Positions 24,520-33,707 of a stretch of DNA of 64,000 nt are shown here, one piece after another. Below the pieces are notes generated by a model. It had not been told where the DNA came from. It saw nothing but the letters and a program-made list of their open reading frames with translations, and searched no databases. The translations under genes and the position numbers were made by a program. The first letter of the stretch is position 1; every line of letters begins with the position of its first letter. Source of the DNA: Micromonospora terminaliae (GTDB lineage Bacteria; Actinomycetota; Actinomycetes; Mycobacteriales; Micromonosporaceae); contig NZ_CP045309.1 in NCBI RefSeq assembly GCF_009671205.1, positions 682,001 to 746,000 of the forward strand. Direction: 5' to 3'.

Positions 24520-25944
24520 TCAGCAGTCGAAGTACAGGGCGAACTCGTGCGGGGTGGGGCGCAGGCGGACGGGGTCGACCTCGTTGGCCCGCTTCCAGGA
24601 GACCCAGGTGGAGATCAGGTCGGGGGTGAACACGTCGCCGTCGAGGAGGTAGTCGTGGTCGGTCTCAAGCGCGTCGAGGACGGCGGGCAGGCTGCCGGGG
24701 ACCTGCTTGACGTCGCCCCATTCTTCCGGGGGCAGGTCGTAGAGGTCCTTGTCGATCGGCGCCGGGGGTTCGATCTTGTTCTTGATGCCGTCCAGACCGG
24801 CCATCATCATCGCCGAGAACGCCAGGTACGGGTTGCTGGACGGGTCGGGGACGCGGAACTCGACGCGCTTGGCCTTGGGGTTGCTGCCGGTGACGGGGAT
24901 GCGGGTGCAGGCGGAGCGGTTGCGCTGGGAGTAGACCAGGTTGACCGGGGCTTCGAAGCCGGGCACGAGCCGGCGGTAGGAGTTCACGGTGGGGTTGGTG
25001 AAGGCGAGCAGGGAGGGGGCGTGGTGCAGCAGGCCGCCGATGTACCAGCGGGCGGTGTCGGACAGGCCGGCGTAGCCGGTCTCGTCGTAGAACAGCGGTT
25101 CGCCGTTGAGCCAGAGGCTCTGGTGGGTGTGCATGCCGGAGCCGTTGTCCCCGAACAGGGGCTTGGGCATGAACGTGGCGGTCTTGCCGTTGGCCCAGGC
25201 CTCGTTCTTGACGATGTACTTGAACAGCTGGAGCTGGTCGGCGGAGTGCAGCAGGGTGGAGAACTTGTAGTTGATTTCCGACTGGCCGGCGGTGCCGACC
25301 TCGTGGTGGGAGCGTTCGACGGTGAAGCCGGTGTCGACGAGGCGGCGCACGATGCTGTCACGCAGGTCGGCGTAGTGGTCCACCGGGGGGACGGGGAAGT
25401 AGCCGCCCTTGTAGGCGGTCTTGTAGCCCCGGTTCCCGCCTTCCTCCTCGCGGCCGGAGTTCCAGGCGCCTTCGATGGAGTCGATGTAGTAGAACGACTG
25501 GTGCGCGGAGGTTTCGTGGCGGATGGAGTCGAAGATGTAGAACTCCGCTTCCGCGCCGAAGTAGGCGGTGTCGGCGATGCCGCTCGCCGCCAGGAACGCC
25601 TCGGCCTTCTTCGCCACGTTGCGCGGGTCCCGCGAGTACGCCTCACGGGTGAACGGGTCGTGGATGAAGAAGTTCAGCGCGAGGGTCTTCTGCGCCCGGA
25701 ACGGGTCGATGAACGCGCTCGCCACGTCCGGCAGCAGCAGCATGTCCGACTCGTGGATCGTCTGGAAGCCGCGGATCGACGAACCGTCGAACGCGAGGCC
25801 GTCGGTGAACAGGCTGTCGTCGACCGACTCGACCGGCAGGTTGAAGTGCTGCATCACGCCGGGCAGGTCACAGAAACGAACGTCGACGAACTTCACGTCC
25901 TCGTTGGTGAGGTAACGCTGCAGTTCCTCGGGATTGGCGAACAC
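24520..25944 (-). CDS. glnA: Glutamine synthetase type I
   Basis: 474 residues from the GTG at 25942-25944, which is preceded by GGGGGA; the longer frame to 26025 is unlikely. [44 protein letters not shown] and NRSACTRIP are the ATP, metal and glutamate/ammonia-site motifs. Tyr402 in DLYDLPPEE is the adenylylation site, so this is the GSI-beta form regulated by GlnE. It makes glutamine from glutamate, ammonia and ATP in the cytoplasm. The length is normal. It lies beside a glutamine-dependent amidotransferase, convergently transcribed. Confidence 0.95.
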   Translation of the reverse strand: MFANPEELQRYLTNEDVKFVDVRFCDLPGVMQHFNLPVESVDDSLFTDGLAFDGSSIRGFQTIHESDMLLLPDVASAFIDPFRAQKTLALNFFIHDPFTREAYSRDPRNVAKKAEAFLAASGIADTAYFGAEAEFYIFDSIRHETSAHQSFYYIDSIEGAWNSGREEEGGNRGYKTAYKGGYFPVPPVDHYADLRDSIVRRLVDTGFTVERSHHEVGTAGQSEINYKFSTLLHSADQLQLFKYIVKNEAWANGKTATFMPKPLFGDNGSGMHTHQSLWLNGEPLFYDETGYAGLSDTARWYIGGLLHHAPSLLAFTNPTVNSYRRLVPGFEAPVNLVYSQRNRSACTRIPVTGSNPKAKRVEFRVPDPSSNPYLAFSAMMMAGLDGIKNKIEPPAPIDKDLYDLPPEEWGDVKQVPGSLPAVLDALETDHDYLLDGDVFTPDLISTWVSWKRANEVDPVRLRPTPHEFALYFDC

Positions 25945-26040
25945 ACATCCCCCTGACACATCGGCGCGGGCGGCTGAGCGCCCGGGAGTACCCGCTTTGC
26001 GGCGACCTACACGCGCGGCGGCCACTCCCGGGCTCAGCGG

Positions 26041-28182
26041 TCAGGAACTGGTGAGGACCACGAGTTGCTGGGTGGCCCGGGTCATGGCGACATAGCGGTC
26101 GACGGCTCCCTCGATGCCGTGGCCGAAATCCTCCGGGTCGACGAGGACGACCAGGTCGAACTCGAGCCCCTTCGACAGCTCGGGGGTCAGCGAGCGTACG
26201 CGGGACGTCGCCTCGAACGTGGGGTCGCCGATGACGCAGGCGACGCCGTCGGCGTGCGTGGCGAGCCAGCCGTCGAGCACCGAGCCCAGGTCGGCGACCG
26301 ATCCGTGGACGACGGGGACGCCGCCGCGGATCGAGGTCGGCACGTTGGCGTCCGGGAGCACGGCCCGGATGACCGGCTCGGCCTCCGCCATGACCTCCTT
26401 CGGCGTCCGGTAGTTGATGGTCAGGGTGGCCAGGTCGACCCGGTCGAGCCCGACCCGTTCGAGGCGCTCCCGCCACGACTCGGTGAACCCGTGCCGGGCC
26501 TGGGCGCGGTCCCCGACGATGGTGAAGCTCCGGGAGGGGCACCGGAGCAGCAGCATCTGCCACTCTGCGTCGGTCAGTTCCTGCGCCTCGTCCACGACGA
26601 TGTGCGCGAAGGGGCCGGCGAGCACGTCCGGCGTGGCGCTGGGCAGCGCGGCCGCGTCGACGAGGGCGTCCTGGAGATCCAGTTGGCGCAGGCTGGACAG
26701 GACGCCTTCGCCGTCGTCATAGGCGTGGGCCTCGATCAGCTCGTCGACCACCGTGGCCATGCGCGTGCGTTCGGCGGCCACCGCGGCCTCGCGCCGGTGC
26801 CGGCGCCCGGCCGCCTCCGGGTCGCCGAGCCGCTGCCGTGCCGCGTCCAGCAGCGGCAGGTCGGACACCGTCCAGGCCTGGGCGTCGGGCCGCTGCAACG
26901 TCCGGACCTCCTCCGGGCTGAGCCAGGGCGCGCACCTGCGCAGGTACGCGGGAACCGACCACAGGTCGCCCACGAGGTCGGTCGCTTCGAGCACCGGCCA
27001 CGCCCGGTTGAAGGCGCTGCGCAGCTCCCGGTTGCGCAGCAGGGACCGGCGGAGCCGCTCCGCCGGTTCGTCGCCGTCGTACCGGTCCGTGAGGATCGTG
27101 AGCAACTCCTCCCAGATCTGGTCGCGCGCCTCGTTGTGCGGGGTGCCGGGGTCCGGTGCGTCGAACGCCGCGGCCCAGTCGTCGGCGCTCAGCCGGATGT
27201 CGGCGTCGTCGGTGGCGACCGTCAGCCCCGTGGCCGGTGGCTCCTCGTAGAACCGGACGGCCGCCTCGACGGCCGTCACGAGGTCCGCGGACGACTTCAG
27301 GCGCGCCACGTCCGGGTCGGTCTCGACGGTCGCCGCCGCGCCCTCGGGGACGAGGTCGCGCAGGGTGCAGATCTGCACGTCCTCCTCGCCGAGGCTGGGC
27401 AGGACGTCGCCCACGTAGGCGAGATAGGGCTGGTGCGGACCGACGAACAGCACGCCGCCGCGCCGCTGGTTGAGGCGCGGGTCGGCGTAGAGGAGGTACG
27501 CGGTGCGGTGCAGGGCGACGACGGTCTTCCCCGTGCCCGGGCCGCCGTCCACGACCAGAGCGCCCCGGGAGCCCGCCCGGATGATGGCGTCCTGGTCGGC
27601 CTGGATGGTGCCGAGCACGTCCCGCATCCGGTTCGACCGGCTGCCGCCCAGGCTGGCGATGAAGGCGGACTGGTCGTCGAGCGCGGCGTGCCCCTCCCAC
27701 CCGTCGGAGGTGAACACCTCGTCCCAGTAGTCGGTGATCCGGCCCTGGGTCCAGCGGTACCGGCGGCGGCTAGCCAGGCCCATGGGGTTGGCGTGGGTCG
27801 CGCCGAAGAACGGCTCGGCCGCGGGGGAGCGCCAGTCGAGCAACAGCCGGCGACCCTCGCTGTCGGTGAGGCCACGTCGGCCGATGTACACGGGGTCGCC
27901 GGCGTCCGCGCCCACCATGCGTCCCAGGCACAGGTCCACGCCGTAGCGGCGCAGGGTGCGCAGCCGGGTGGCCAGCCGGCGGACCTCCATGTCCCGGTCC
28001 GACGCCTGCCGGCCCTTGCCGCCGGGCGCCCGGCGGGCGGCGTCGAGTCGGTCGGACAGGTCGGCGGCCACCCGCTCGAGGTTCTCCGCCATGGCCGCGA
28101 AGTGCGCCTCGTCGCGGGCGATCAGCGCCGGATCGGCCTTGGCGGCGAGACGGTCGGGAAGGTTGAACACGCTGCTGGTCAC
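26041..28182 (-). CDS. helR: HelR-like RNA polymerase-recycling ATPase (UvrD/HelD superfamily)
   Basis: 713 residues from the GTG at 28180-28182 (MTSSVFNLPDRLA, the usual start of the family); a TTG at 28191 is the alternative. An N-terminal coiled region (residues about 25-75) precedes Walker A GGPGTGKTVVALH, Walker B HIVVDEAQELTDAEW, motif III GDRAQARHG and a C-terminal VAMTRATQQLVVLTS. The SF1 core without UvrD's DNA-unwinding insertions is that of HelD/HelR, which pull stalled RNA polymerase off DNA; HelR also displaces rifamycins and confers tolerance. A rifamycin-associated-element-like dyad upstream supports HelR over HelD. Confidence 0.85.
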   Translation of the reverse strand: MTSSVFNLPDRLAAKADPALIARDEAHFAAMAENLERVAADLSDRLDAARRAPGGKGRQASDRDMEVRRLATRLRTLRRYGVDLCLGRMVGADAGDPVYIGRRGLTDSEGRRLLLDWRSPAAEPFFGATHANPMGLASRRRYRWTQGRITDYWDEVFTSDGWEGHAALDDQSAFIASLGGSRSNRMRDVLGTIQADQDAIIRAGSRGALVVDGGPGTGKTVVALHRTAYLLYADPRLNQRRGGVLFVGPHQPYLAYVGDVLPSLGEEDVQICTLRDLVPEGAAATVETDPDVARLKSSADLVTAVEAAVRFYEEPPATGLTVATDDADIRLSADDWAAAFDAPDPGTPHNEARDQIWEELLTILTDRYDGDEPAERLRRSLLRNRELRSAFNRAWPVLEATDLVGDLWSVPAYLRRCAPWLSPEEVRTLQRPDAQAWTVSDLPLLDAARQRLGDPEAAGRRHRREAAVAAERTRMATVVDELIEAHAYDDGEGVLSSLRQLDLQDALVDAAALPSATPDVLAGPFAHIVVDEAQELTDAEWQMLLLRCPSRSFTIVGDRAQARHGFTESWRERLERVGLDRVDLATLTINYRTPKEVMAEAEPVIRAVLPDANVPTSIRGGVPVVHGSVADLGSVLDGWLATHADGVACVIGDPTFEATSRVRSLTPELSKGLEFDLVVLVDPEDFGHGIEGAVDRYVAMTRATQQLVVLTSS

Positions 28183-28302
28183 GGGATTCAACGCACCATT
28201 TCCGATCTGGGGCCGCGGCGGTGCCGCCGGATCACCGGCGCCATTCCGGCACCCCGTTTTCGCAGGTTGCTGGCTCAGGCCGGTGATTCTGCGGCACGAC
28301 CG

Positions 28303-28321
28303 GGGTCTTGCCGCAAGCCCC
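28303..28321 (-). promoter_or_regulatory. Rifamycin-associated element (RAE)-like inverted repeat upstream of helR
   Basis: On the minus strand the 19-mer reads GGGGCTTGCGGCAAGACCC: arms GGG(G)CTTGC and GCAAG(A)CCC around a central G. This differs by about one base from the RAE I remember, found before rifamycin-inactivating genes and helR in actinomycetes. It lies about 120 bp upstream of the helR start. An AT-rich CATATATC (28329-28335) sits just outside it and may be the -10 region. Confidence 0.75.
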
Positions 28322-28344
28322 CAGGTGCGATATATGTTGTAAGT

Positions 28345-28368
28345 GGAAGGGAGCAGGCGCTCCCTTCC
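28345..28368. terminator. Perfect hairpin with T-tract on plus strand; probable chitinase terminator
   Basis: A 10-bp perfect stem (28345-28354 with 28359-28368), loop AGGC. It begins 52 bp past the chitinase stop, so it should end that minus-strand transcript. A T-rich run (TTTTCTGATTTT) follows on the plus strand instead, giving a classical intrinsic terminator in the direction where no plus-strand gene is known. See findings. Confidence 0.75.
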
Positions 28369-28419
28369 TTTTCTGATTTTCGACGAATCCTTTTCAGGAA
28401 TTCGGCGACCCGCGTGGGG

Positions 28420-29970
28420 TCAGGGCAGGGCCTTCAGGAACGGGCCGTGCTGGAGGCGGAACTCCCAGCCGTAGTACCGGTCCCAGTTGATCGACCAGGT
28501 CATGAGGCCGCGGAAGCCCGGGTTGGTGCCGCTGCGCGGCGCGTAGCCGCCGCAGCTCTGGCCCTTGACCAGGCAGGTGACCGCCTGTTGCACGCCGGCC
28601 GGGGCGACGTAGCCGTTGCCGGCGCTGGTCGACGACGGCGCGCCGAAGGCGACCTGGTCCTCCCGCAGCGCCGGGAACACGGCGTTGGCGTTCCCGGCGA
28701 CCGGGAAGCCGGCGAGCAGCATGTCGGTCATCGCGATGTGGAAGTCCGCGCCGCCCATGGTGTGGTACTGGTTGTCCAGCCCGACGATCGGGCCGGAGTT
28801 GTAGTCCTGCACGTGCAGCACCGTGAGGATGTCGCGCAGGGCGTGGATCACGGGCAGGTACGACCCGGCGCGCGGGTCCTGCCCGCCCCACGGTCCGGAT
28901 CCGTAGAACTGGTACCCGAGCTGCACGAAGAACGTCTCCGGGGCCATCGTGAGGACGAAGCCGGCACCGTAGCGCTGCTTCAGGGTCCGGATCGCCGCGA
29001 TCAGGTTGACGACCACGGGGGTGGTGGGGTTGCGGAAGTCGGTGTCACCCGCGTTCAGGTAGAGGGAGTGGCCCTCGAAGTCGATGTCCAGCCCGTCGAG
29101 GCCGTACCGGTCGATGATCGCGGACACCGAGCGGACGAAGGTGTCCCGGGCGGCGGTCGTGGTGAGCTGCACCTGGCCGTTCTGGCCGCCGATGGACAGC
29201 AGCACCTTCCTGCCCTGCTGCTGCTTGGCCCGGATGGCGGCGGTGAACTCCGCCTCGCTCTCGACGCCGGGGCACTCGGCGACCGGGCAGAGCTGGAAGC
29301 GGATGTCGCCGGAGGTGACCGAGGTGGGCTCGCCGAAGGCGAGGTTGATCACGTCCCAGTCGGCGGGCACGTCGGCCATCCGCACGTAGCCGGAGCCGTT
29401 GGCGAAGCTGGTGTGCAGGTAGCCGATCAACGCGTGCTTCGGCAGGCCGCCGGAGGGCGGCGGGTTCGTCGGCGGTGGCGTGGTGGGCGGGGGCGTGGTC
29501 GGCGGAGGCGTCGTGGGCGGTGCGGTGGTGGGTGGCGCGGTGGTCGTCGGCGGGGTGGTCGGGGTGCCGCCGCCGCACGGGGCGCCGTTGAGCGTGCAGT
29601 CGGTGGGTGAGCCGGACCCGGTGGCGAGGAAGCCGAACGACACCGACGCGCCCGGGGCGATCGTGCCGTTCCACGACCGGTTCGTGAAGGTGTGACGCTG
29701 CCCGGCGCTGCTGACCGTGGCGTCCCAGTAGGAGCCGAGGGTGGTGCCGGCCGGCAGGGTGAAGGCGACCTGCCAGCCGGTGATGGTGCCGGCGCCGCCG
29801 TTGGTGATGGTGTACCTGCCCTCCCAGCCGCTGCCCCAGTCGGAGGTCTTCACGAAGGTGGCGGTGGGGCCGGCGGCCAGCGCCGGACCGGCGAACGCGA
29901 CGGTCGCCGCGGCGGCGGTGGCGAGCGCCGCGAGAGCGGCCAGGAAGGGGGTACGGGCGGTGCGGTGCAT
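28420..29970 (-). CDS. Secreted chitinase: CBM2 + Pro/Thr linker + GH18
   Basis: 516 residues from the ATG after GGAGGACCGG. A signal peptide ends around Ala33. A cellulose/chitin-binding CBM2 domain (about 35-135) has the family's paired Trp motifs (SDWGSGWEG, TGWQVAF, NRSWNGTI). A Pro/Thr linker follows (about 138-175), then a GH18 barrel with the catalytic motif DGLDIDFEG (acid Glu) and MAPETFF. The last third contains Cys pairs (CLVKGQSCGG). It cleaves chitin outside the cell by substrate-assisted catalysis. The CBM-linker-GH18 order is typical of actinomycete chitinases. Monocistronic. Confidence 0.93.
   Translation of the reverse strand: MHRTARTPFLAALAALATAAAATVAFAGPALAAGPTATFVKTSDWGSGWEGRYTITNGGAGTITGWQVAFTLPAGTTLGSYWDATVSSAGQRHTFTNRSWNGTIAPGASVSFGFLATGSGSPTDCTLNGAPCGGGTPTTPPTTTAPPTTAPPTTPPPTTPPPTTPPPTNPPPSGGLPKHALIGYLHTSFANGSGYVRMADVPADWDVINLAFGEPTSVTSGDIRFQLCPVAECPGVESEAEFTAAIRAKQQQGRKVLLSIGGQNGQVQLTTTAARDTFVRSVSAIIDRYGLDGLDIDFEGHSLYLNAGDTDFRNPTTPVVVNLIAAIRTLKQRYGAGFVLTMAPETFFVQLGYQFYGSGPWGGQDPRAGSYLPVIHALRDILTVLHVQDYNSGPIVGLDNQYHTMGGADFHIAMTDMLLAGFPVAGNANAVFPALREDQVAFGAPSSTSAGNGYVAPAGVQQAVTCLVKGQSCGGYAPRSGTNPGFRGLMTWSINWDRYYGWEFRLQHGPFLKALP
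29464..29570 (-). repeat. Low-complexity Pro/Thr linker repeat inside chitinase
   Basis: Short degenerate repeats encoding runs of TTPPP and TTAPP, linking the CBM2 to the GH18 domain. They are coding linker sequence, probably glycosylated, and not an intergenic array. Confidence 0.85.
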
Positions 29971-30018
29971 CCGGTCCTCCCGGTACGGGGTGGGTCGTCG
30001 GAGACATCGACGGATGCA

Positions 30019-30040
30019 CAATTATTAGGTTTGTTAACTG
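30019..30040 (-). promoter_or_regulatory. AT-rich promoter/operator region of chitinase
   Basis: A 22-nt island of low GC in the 144-nt gap between chitinase and the divergent GNAT gene. It contains an imperfect dyad, GTTA ... TAAT on the minus strand. Its position about 50-70 bp upstream of the chitinase start suggests promoter plus regulator site. I could not recognise a DasR site or the 12-bp repeats known from Streptomyces chitinase promoters. Confidence 0.35.
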
Positions 30041-30114
30041 TAGCTGTCCAGGGCCGGCTGTCGTCGTGGTCACGATCGGCGGTGGAGCCCGCCGGGGCGT
30101 GGTTGGATGGCGGG

Positions 30115-30417
30115 ATGGCTTTCACGGTGACGGACGCCCCTGAGCGGGAACGGTTCGAGGCGCGGGACGAGACGGGCACGACGGCCGGCCTGGTCACCTA
30201 CCAGCTGACCGGCAGCATCATCGCCTACACCCACACCGAGGTCGCCCCGGAGTTCGAGGGGCAGGGTGTGGGCTCGCTCCTGGCCCGCGCGGTCATGGAC
30301 GACGCGCGGGAGAAGGGGCGGACCGTGGTGCCGATCTGCCCCTTCCTGAGCGGCTGGCTGGAGAAGCACCCCGAGTACGACGGCATCGTGGCCCGCTCGA
30401 CCCGCAAGGTCAAATAG
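30115..30417 (+). CDS. Small GNAT-family N-acetyltransferase (YjdJ-like)
   Basis: 100 residues. The acetyl-CoA motif appears as VAPEFEGQGVGSLLARAVMDDA, followed by VVPICPFLSGWLEKHPEY, the hallmark of the short YjdJ-type GNAT proteins. These are about half the usual GNAT size and have no confirmed substrate. The ATG at 30115 is preceded by only a weak GG-rich ribosome site (GGATGGCGGG). It ends 5 nt before the convergent small membrane protein gene. Confidence 0.85.
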   Translation: MAFTVTDAPERERFEARDETGTTAGLVTYQLTGSIIAYTHTEVAPEFEGQGVGSLLARAVMDDAREKGRTVVPICPFLSGWLEKHPEYDGIVARSTRKVK

Positions 30418-30422
30418 CGGCC

Positions 30423-30662
30423 TCAGTCCGCCGAACGGCTCAGGACCGCCGGCGCGGCGCCGTCCCGGCGGCCCGGGGCAGCCGCGTCGAACGAGGGAAT
30501 GCCGGTTTCCGTGCCGCCTCGCCAGACCGGGAGGCCGGACGTACCGTCCTTCCGGGCCTGCCGGCGCCCGGCACGCACCACCGCCACTGCCCCCACCAGT
30601 GCCGTCATGGAGATCACCGCTGCCTGCAGCAGCGACCGCCGCCTGCTCCGTCGACGCCTCAT
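30423..30662 (-). CDS. Small single-pass membrane protein, 79 aa, unknown
   Basis: A strong ribosome site, GGGAGG, lies seven bases before the ATG. The product has a very basic N-terminus (RRRRSRRR), one membrane helix (AAVISMTALVGAVAVV) and a short polar tail, so it is probably anchored with most of it outside. I recognise no family. Small size lowers certainty, but ribosome site and membrane topology support it as real. Confidence 0.6.
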   Translation of the reverse strand: MRRRRSRRRSLLQAAVISMTALVGAVAVVRAGRRQARKDGTSGLPVWRGGTETGIPSFDAAAPGRRDGAAPAVLSRSAD

Positions 30663-30793
30663 GTCGTTGCCTCCCGGCTCTCGCGTCCGTCTCGTCGTCC
30701 TGACTCGTTGTCATGATGAGCGCGTGACACCGGCGGTTCGGGACGTTTCGGAACTTCGGCACCGGCCGGGTGAGTCCCGTCCGACACGGGTGG

Positions 30794-31471
30794 TCACGCC
30801 GGGCCGGGCCGGCCCCGGCGCAGTCGCGCCCGATCGGTCTCGCCCCGGATGGGCAGCCAGTAGAACGGGATGAACGCGGCGATCACCGCGACCCCCAGGG
30901 CGGGCACCAGGACGCCCAGCAGCGTCCCGGCGGCGATCCAGCCGAGGGCGAGCCGGAAGCGCCGGCCGATCGCCACGGCGCCCGCGGCATCGAGGGTGCT
31001 CACGAGCAGCCGGGGGTGCCGGCGCACGTACGCCCACATGATGTTGAACAGGACGGCCGCCAGCTCGAACGTGAGGCCGTGAAGGGCGACGGCGACGCGC
31101 TCGCCCTGCCCGTCGCGGAACGCCTGGGACAGCACCGAGGCGGCGAAGGGCAGGAACGCGATGTCCATGAGCAGCACCGTGTTGAGGAACAGCACCGCCC
31201 GGTCGGCGGTACGGATCTGGTCGAACATGACGTGGTGGTTGGCCCACACCTGGCCGATCAACATGAACGTGACGACGTAGGCCAGGTAGGACGGCCAGAG
31301 CGTGACGAGGCCGTGCAGCAGGTGCCCACTGTCCCGCGGCGGGCGGATCTCCAGGACGAGCAGCGTGACGGCGATGGCGATCACCGCGTCGCTGAACGAC
31401 ACGACCCGCGAGGGATCCCGCTCCACACCGAACGGGGACGACCTTCCTGACCTGCGGGCGGGCTCTGTCAC
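30794..31471 (-). CDS. TMEM175/DUF1211-family potassium channel-like protein
   Basis: 225 residues from the GTG at 31469-31471; the longer frame adds a proline-rich tail without support. The signature VVSFSDAVIAIAVTLLVLEI in helix 1 is the pore-lining FSD motif of TMEM175 proteins. Five or six helices follow. Bacterial members form K+-permeable tetramers. No operon partner. Confidence 0.85.
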   Translation of the reverse strand: MTEPARRSGRSSPFGVERDPSRVVSFSDAVIAIAVTLLVLEIRPPRDSGHLLHGLVTLWPSYLAYVVTFMLIGQVWANHHVMFDQIRTADRAVLFLNTVLLMDIAFLPFAASVLSQAFRDGQGERVAVALHGLTFELAAVLFNIMWAYVRRHPRLLVSTLDAAGAVAIGRRFRLALGWIAAGTLLGVLVPALGVAVIAAFIPFYWLPIRGETDRARLRRGRPGPA

Positions 31472-31594
31472 CGCCCCAGCATCGGGCACCGGCCCCGGCG
31501 GGGCGCGGACGCCGGGCGGCATTTCGCGGCGTCGTACACCGAAGGGGGCCGACGGACCGCTGACCAGCGGCCCGTCGACCCCCCCGGGTCGGTG

Positions 31595-32560
31595 CTACTG
31601 CTTGCCGCCGCCGGACCGGAACGCCACCCAGGCGTCGCTCATCCGGTCCGCCTGTCCGGCGGTGAACATGTCCATGCAGGAGTCCTGCGTGTAGTCCATG
31701 AAGTTGTGGATCGGGTCCAGCCCGGGTGCGGTGCAGGTGTCCGCGCCGACCGGGCAGTTGAACTGGGGCGCCGCCTCACGCGGGGTGTCCGCGACGTAGT
31801 CGCCGGAGGCGGAGCACCCGTGCGCGAAGGTGTGCTCCAGCATCAGCCAGTGCCCCACCTCGTGCGTCAGCGTGTCGCCGAGGGCGTACTTGCCCGCCGT
31901 ACCGCCCGGCATCGACTCGTCGAGCATCACGACGCCGTCGATGTAGTCCCGGCCGTTGTTGTAGCCCTTCGGGAAGTACGCCCAGCCGAGGAGGCCGCCG
32001 CCGATGTTGGCCGCGTACACGTTCAAGGTGCGGGCGTCACCGGTGTAAAGCGCCTGCTTCATGTCGCGCTCGTTCTTGCCGGGCACGACCGTGTACCAGT
32101 CGCTGTTCACGGTCCACGTCGTGTTCACGAGAGAGAACCGGAACGGCGTGTCGGAGGCGTTGGCCGCCGTCTGGCCGGCGAACGAGTCGTTGAGCACCTT
32201 CATCTGGGCCGCGATGAGGGTGTTCCACCGGGTCGTCTCGGCCGCGCTGAGGGCGTGGTCGGAGACCATGTGGAAGACCGTGGGGATGGTGACGCTGCCG
32301 TTGGGCAGGCGCGGCGAGTCCTTGATGACGCCGTAGGCGTTCGCCTCGTTCTTGGAGTACAGCTCGGGTTCCTTGGCCGTGGCGCCCTCGGCCACGCGCG
32401 CCGCGCTGTGCCCCTCGGCGCCCGGTGCACACGCCGCGACGCCGGGAGAGGCGGTCGCGAGCGCCGCCGTGACCGCCGCCGCCGATGCGCCGCCGGAGGC
32501 CAGGAACGTCGCCGCGGTCGCGGTCAGGACCGCCAGTTGGAAGGTGGATCTTCTGTGCAT
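31595..32560 (-). CDS. Secreted M43-family zinc metalloprotease
   Basis: 321 residues from the ATG after AAAGGTGCAAGG. A signal peptide (about 1-30) is followed by a pro-region and the catalytic domain. HEVGHWLMLEH (His233, Glu234, His237, His243) is the extended metzincin zinc motif, and NFMDYTQDSC holds the Met-turn. Cysteines at both ends of the catalytic domain (HGCSASG, FNCPVGADTC) fit the disulphides of M43 (cytophagalysin/pappalysin-like) enzymes. It acts outside the cell on proteins. Monocistronic. Confidence 0.9.
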   Translation of the reverse strand: MHRRSTFQLAVLTATAATFLASGGASAAAVTAALATASPGVAACAPGAEGHSAARVAEGATAKEPELYSKNEANAYGVIKDSPRLPNGSVTIPTVFHMVSDHALSAAETTRWNTLIAAQMKVLNDSFAGQTAANASDTPFRFSLVNTTWTVNSDWYTVVPGKNERDMKQALYTGDARTLNVYAANIGGGLLGWAYFPKGYNNGRDYIDGVVMLDESMPGGTAGKYALGDTLTHEVGHWLMLEHTFAHGCSASGDYVADTPREAAPQFNCPVGADTCTAPGLDPIHNFMDYTQDSCMDMFTAGQADRMSDAWVAFRSGGGKQ

Positions 32561-32769
32561 CCTTGCACCTTTCGCCGGGATGGAGCCACCGACCGGAGTG
32601 GACGGGGGTCGCCCGCCGGCCGGTCCGCGACATCGTCGTCCCGGTATGAGAACACGCCGGTGACCTGAGGAGAAGAACCCATCAGGCAGCGTTCGCACCC
32701 GGCTGGTGACAGGCCGCCGCCGGCATGGGAACCTACCCGTCGGTAACGTCCTCGGCGGAAGGCAGTGAC

Positions 32770-33681
32770 ATGGCGGACCTGACAGCGCTGGCGGATCCGG
32801 GCGCCCAGCAGCCGGCGGCGCTCGATCCGGCCCTCGTGCGCCGCGCCTGGCGGGTGACCGAGCCACTGCACGCGATGATCTACTTCGTGCCCGAGGCGCA
32901 CGAGCGGTACGCCGCCCTCGGCCTCCCCGCGCCGGCCGGCTACTTCGCCTCCCGTGCGGCCGCCCTGGGCCCGGTCGGCCCCGGCCCCGTGGTGGCCACC
33001 TTCTTCAACTTCAGCCCGGACCTGGTGGCCCGCGTGTTCCCGGCCGCCTGGGAGCGGGCGACGCCGGCCGCCGTGCTGGCCGCCCGGCGGGACGCCGCCG
33101 ACGCGGCCCTGACCCGGGCGCTCGGCGACGCGGTGCGGTCCCCGGAGGTGGCCGAGGCCGCCGAGCTGGCCCGGCACGCCGCCGAGTCGGCCACCGCCCG
33201 CCCGGAGGGACGGCCACTGTCCGCCGCCCACGCCGCGCTGCCCTGGCCGGACCAGCCGCACCTGGTCCTCTGGCAGGCCCAGACGGTCCTGCGGGAGTTC
33301 CGCGGCGACGGGCACGTGGCCGCCCTGGTGCTCGCGGGCCTGACCGGGTTGGAGGCGCTGGTGCTGCACGCCGCCTCCGGCGAGGTGCCGGTCCGCTTCC
33401 TGCGCCGCACGCGCGGGTGGACCGGCGAGCAGTGGGCGGACGCGGCCGAGCGGCTGCGCGGGCGCGGGCTGGTCGAGGGCGACGAGCCGACCCTGACCGA
33501 CCGCGGACGGGCGCAGCGCGCGTGGCTCGAGGCGGCCACCGACCGGCTCGCCACGCCCGCGTACGAGGTGCTCGTCGCCGAGGGGTGCGCCCGGCTCACC
33601 GAACTGACCCGGCCGTTGAGCCGGGCCGTTGTCGACGCCGGGCTGCTCGACGTCGACAACGCCGTTCCGCGCCGCGCCTGA
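32770..33681 (+). CDS. SCO6745-family protein, winged-helix-like
   Basis: 303 residues from ATG 32770, preceded by GGAAGG. The layout (RVTEPLHAMIYFVPEA at the N-terminus; a helical middle; a C-terminal region with WTGEQWADAAERLRGRGLVE resembling a MarR-type wing) matches the actinobacterial SCO6745 family, whose function is unknown. No signal peptide or membrane helix. The C-terminal part suggests DNA or ligand binding. It ends 26 nt before the convergent GH38 gene. Confidence 0.75.
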   Translation: MADLTALADPGAQQPAALDPALVRRAWRVTEPLHAMIYFVPEAHERYAALGLPAPAGYFASRAAALGPVGPGPVVATFFNFSPDLVARVFPAAWERATPAAVLAARRDAADAALTRALGDAVRSPEVAEAAELARHAAESATARPEGRPLSAAHAALPWPDQPHLVLWQAQTVLREFRGDGHVAALVLAGLTGLEALVLHAASGEVPVRFLRRTRGWTGEQWADAAERLRGRGLVEGDEPTLTDRGRAQRAWLEAATDRLATPAYEVLVAEGCARLTELTRPLSRAVVDAGLLDVDNAVPRRA

Positions 33682-33707
33682 GCCCGGCCGGTCACACGCC
33701 GACGCAC

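Noticed and set aside
29464..29570. Tandem short repeats suggesting a CRISPR-like array
   Set aside because: They are in frame within the chitinase gene and encode a Pro/Thr linker; there are no spacers.
26065..29610. A 1181-codon open frame on the plus strand opposite helR and chitinase
   Set aside because: It is antisense to two genes with clear motifs, has no recognisable domains, and long antisense frames are normal at this GC content.
29971..30114. A DasR site or the 12-bp repeat of chitinase promoters
   Set aside because: I looked for both patterns and found no match; only an AT-rich imperfect dyad is present.
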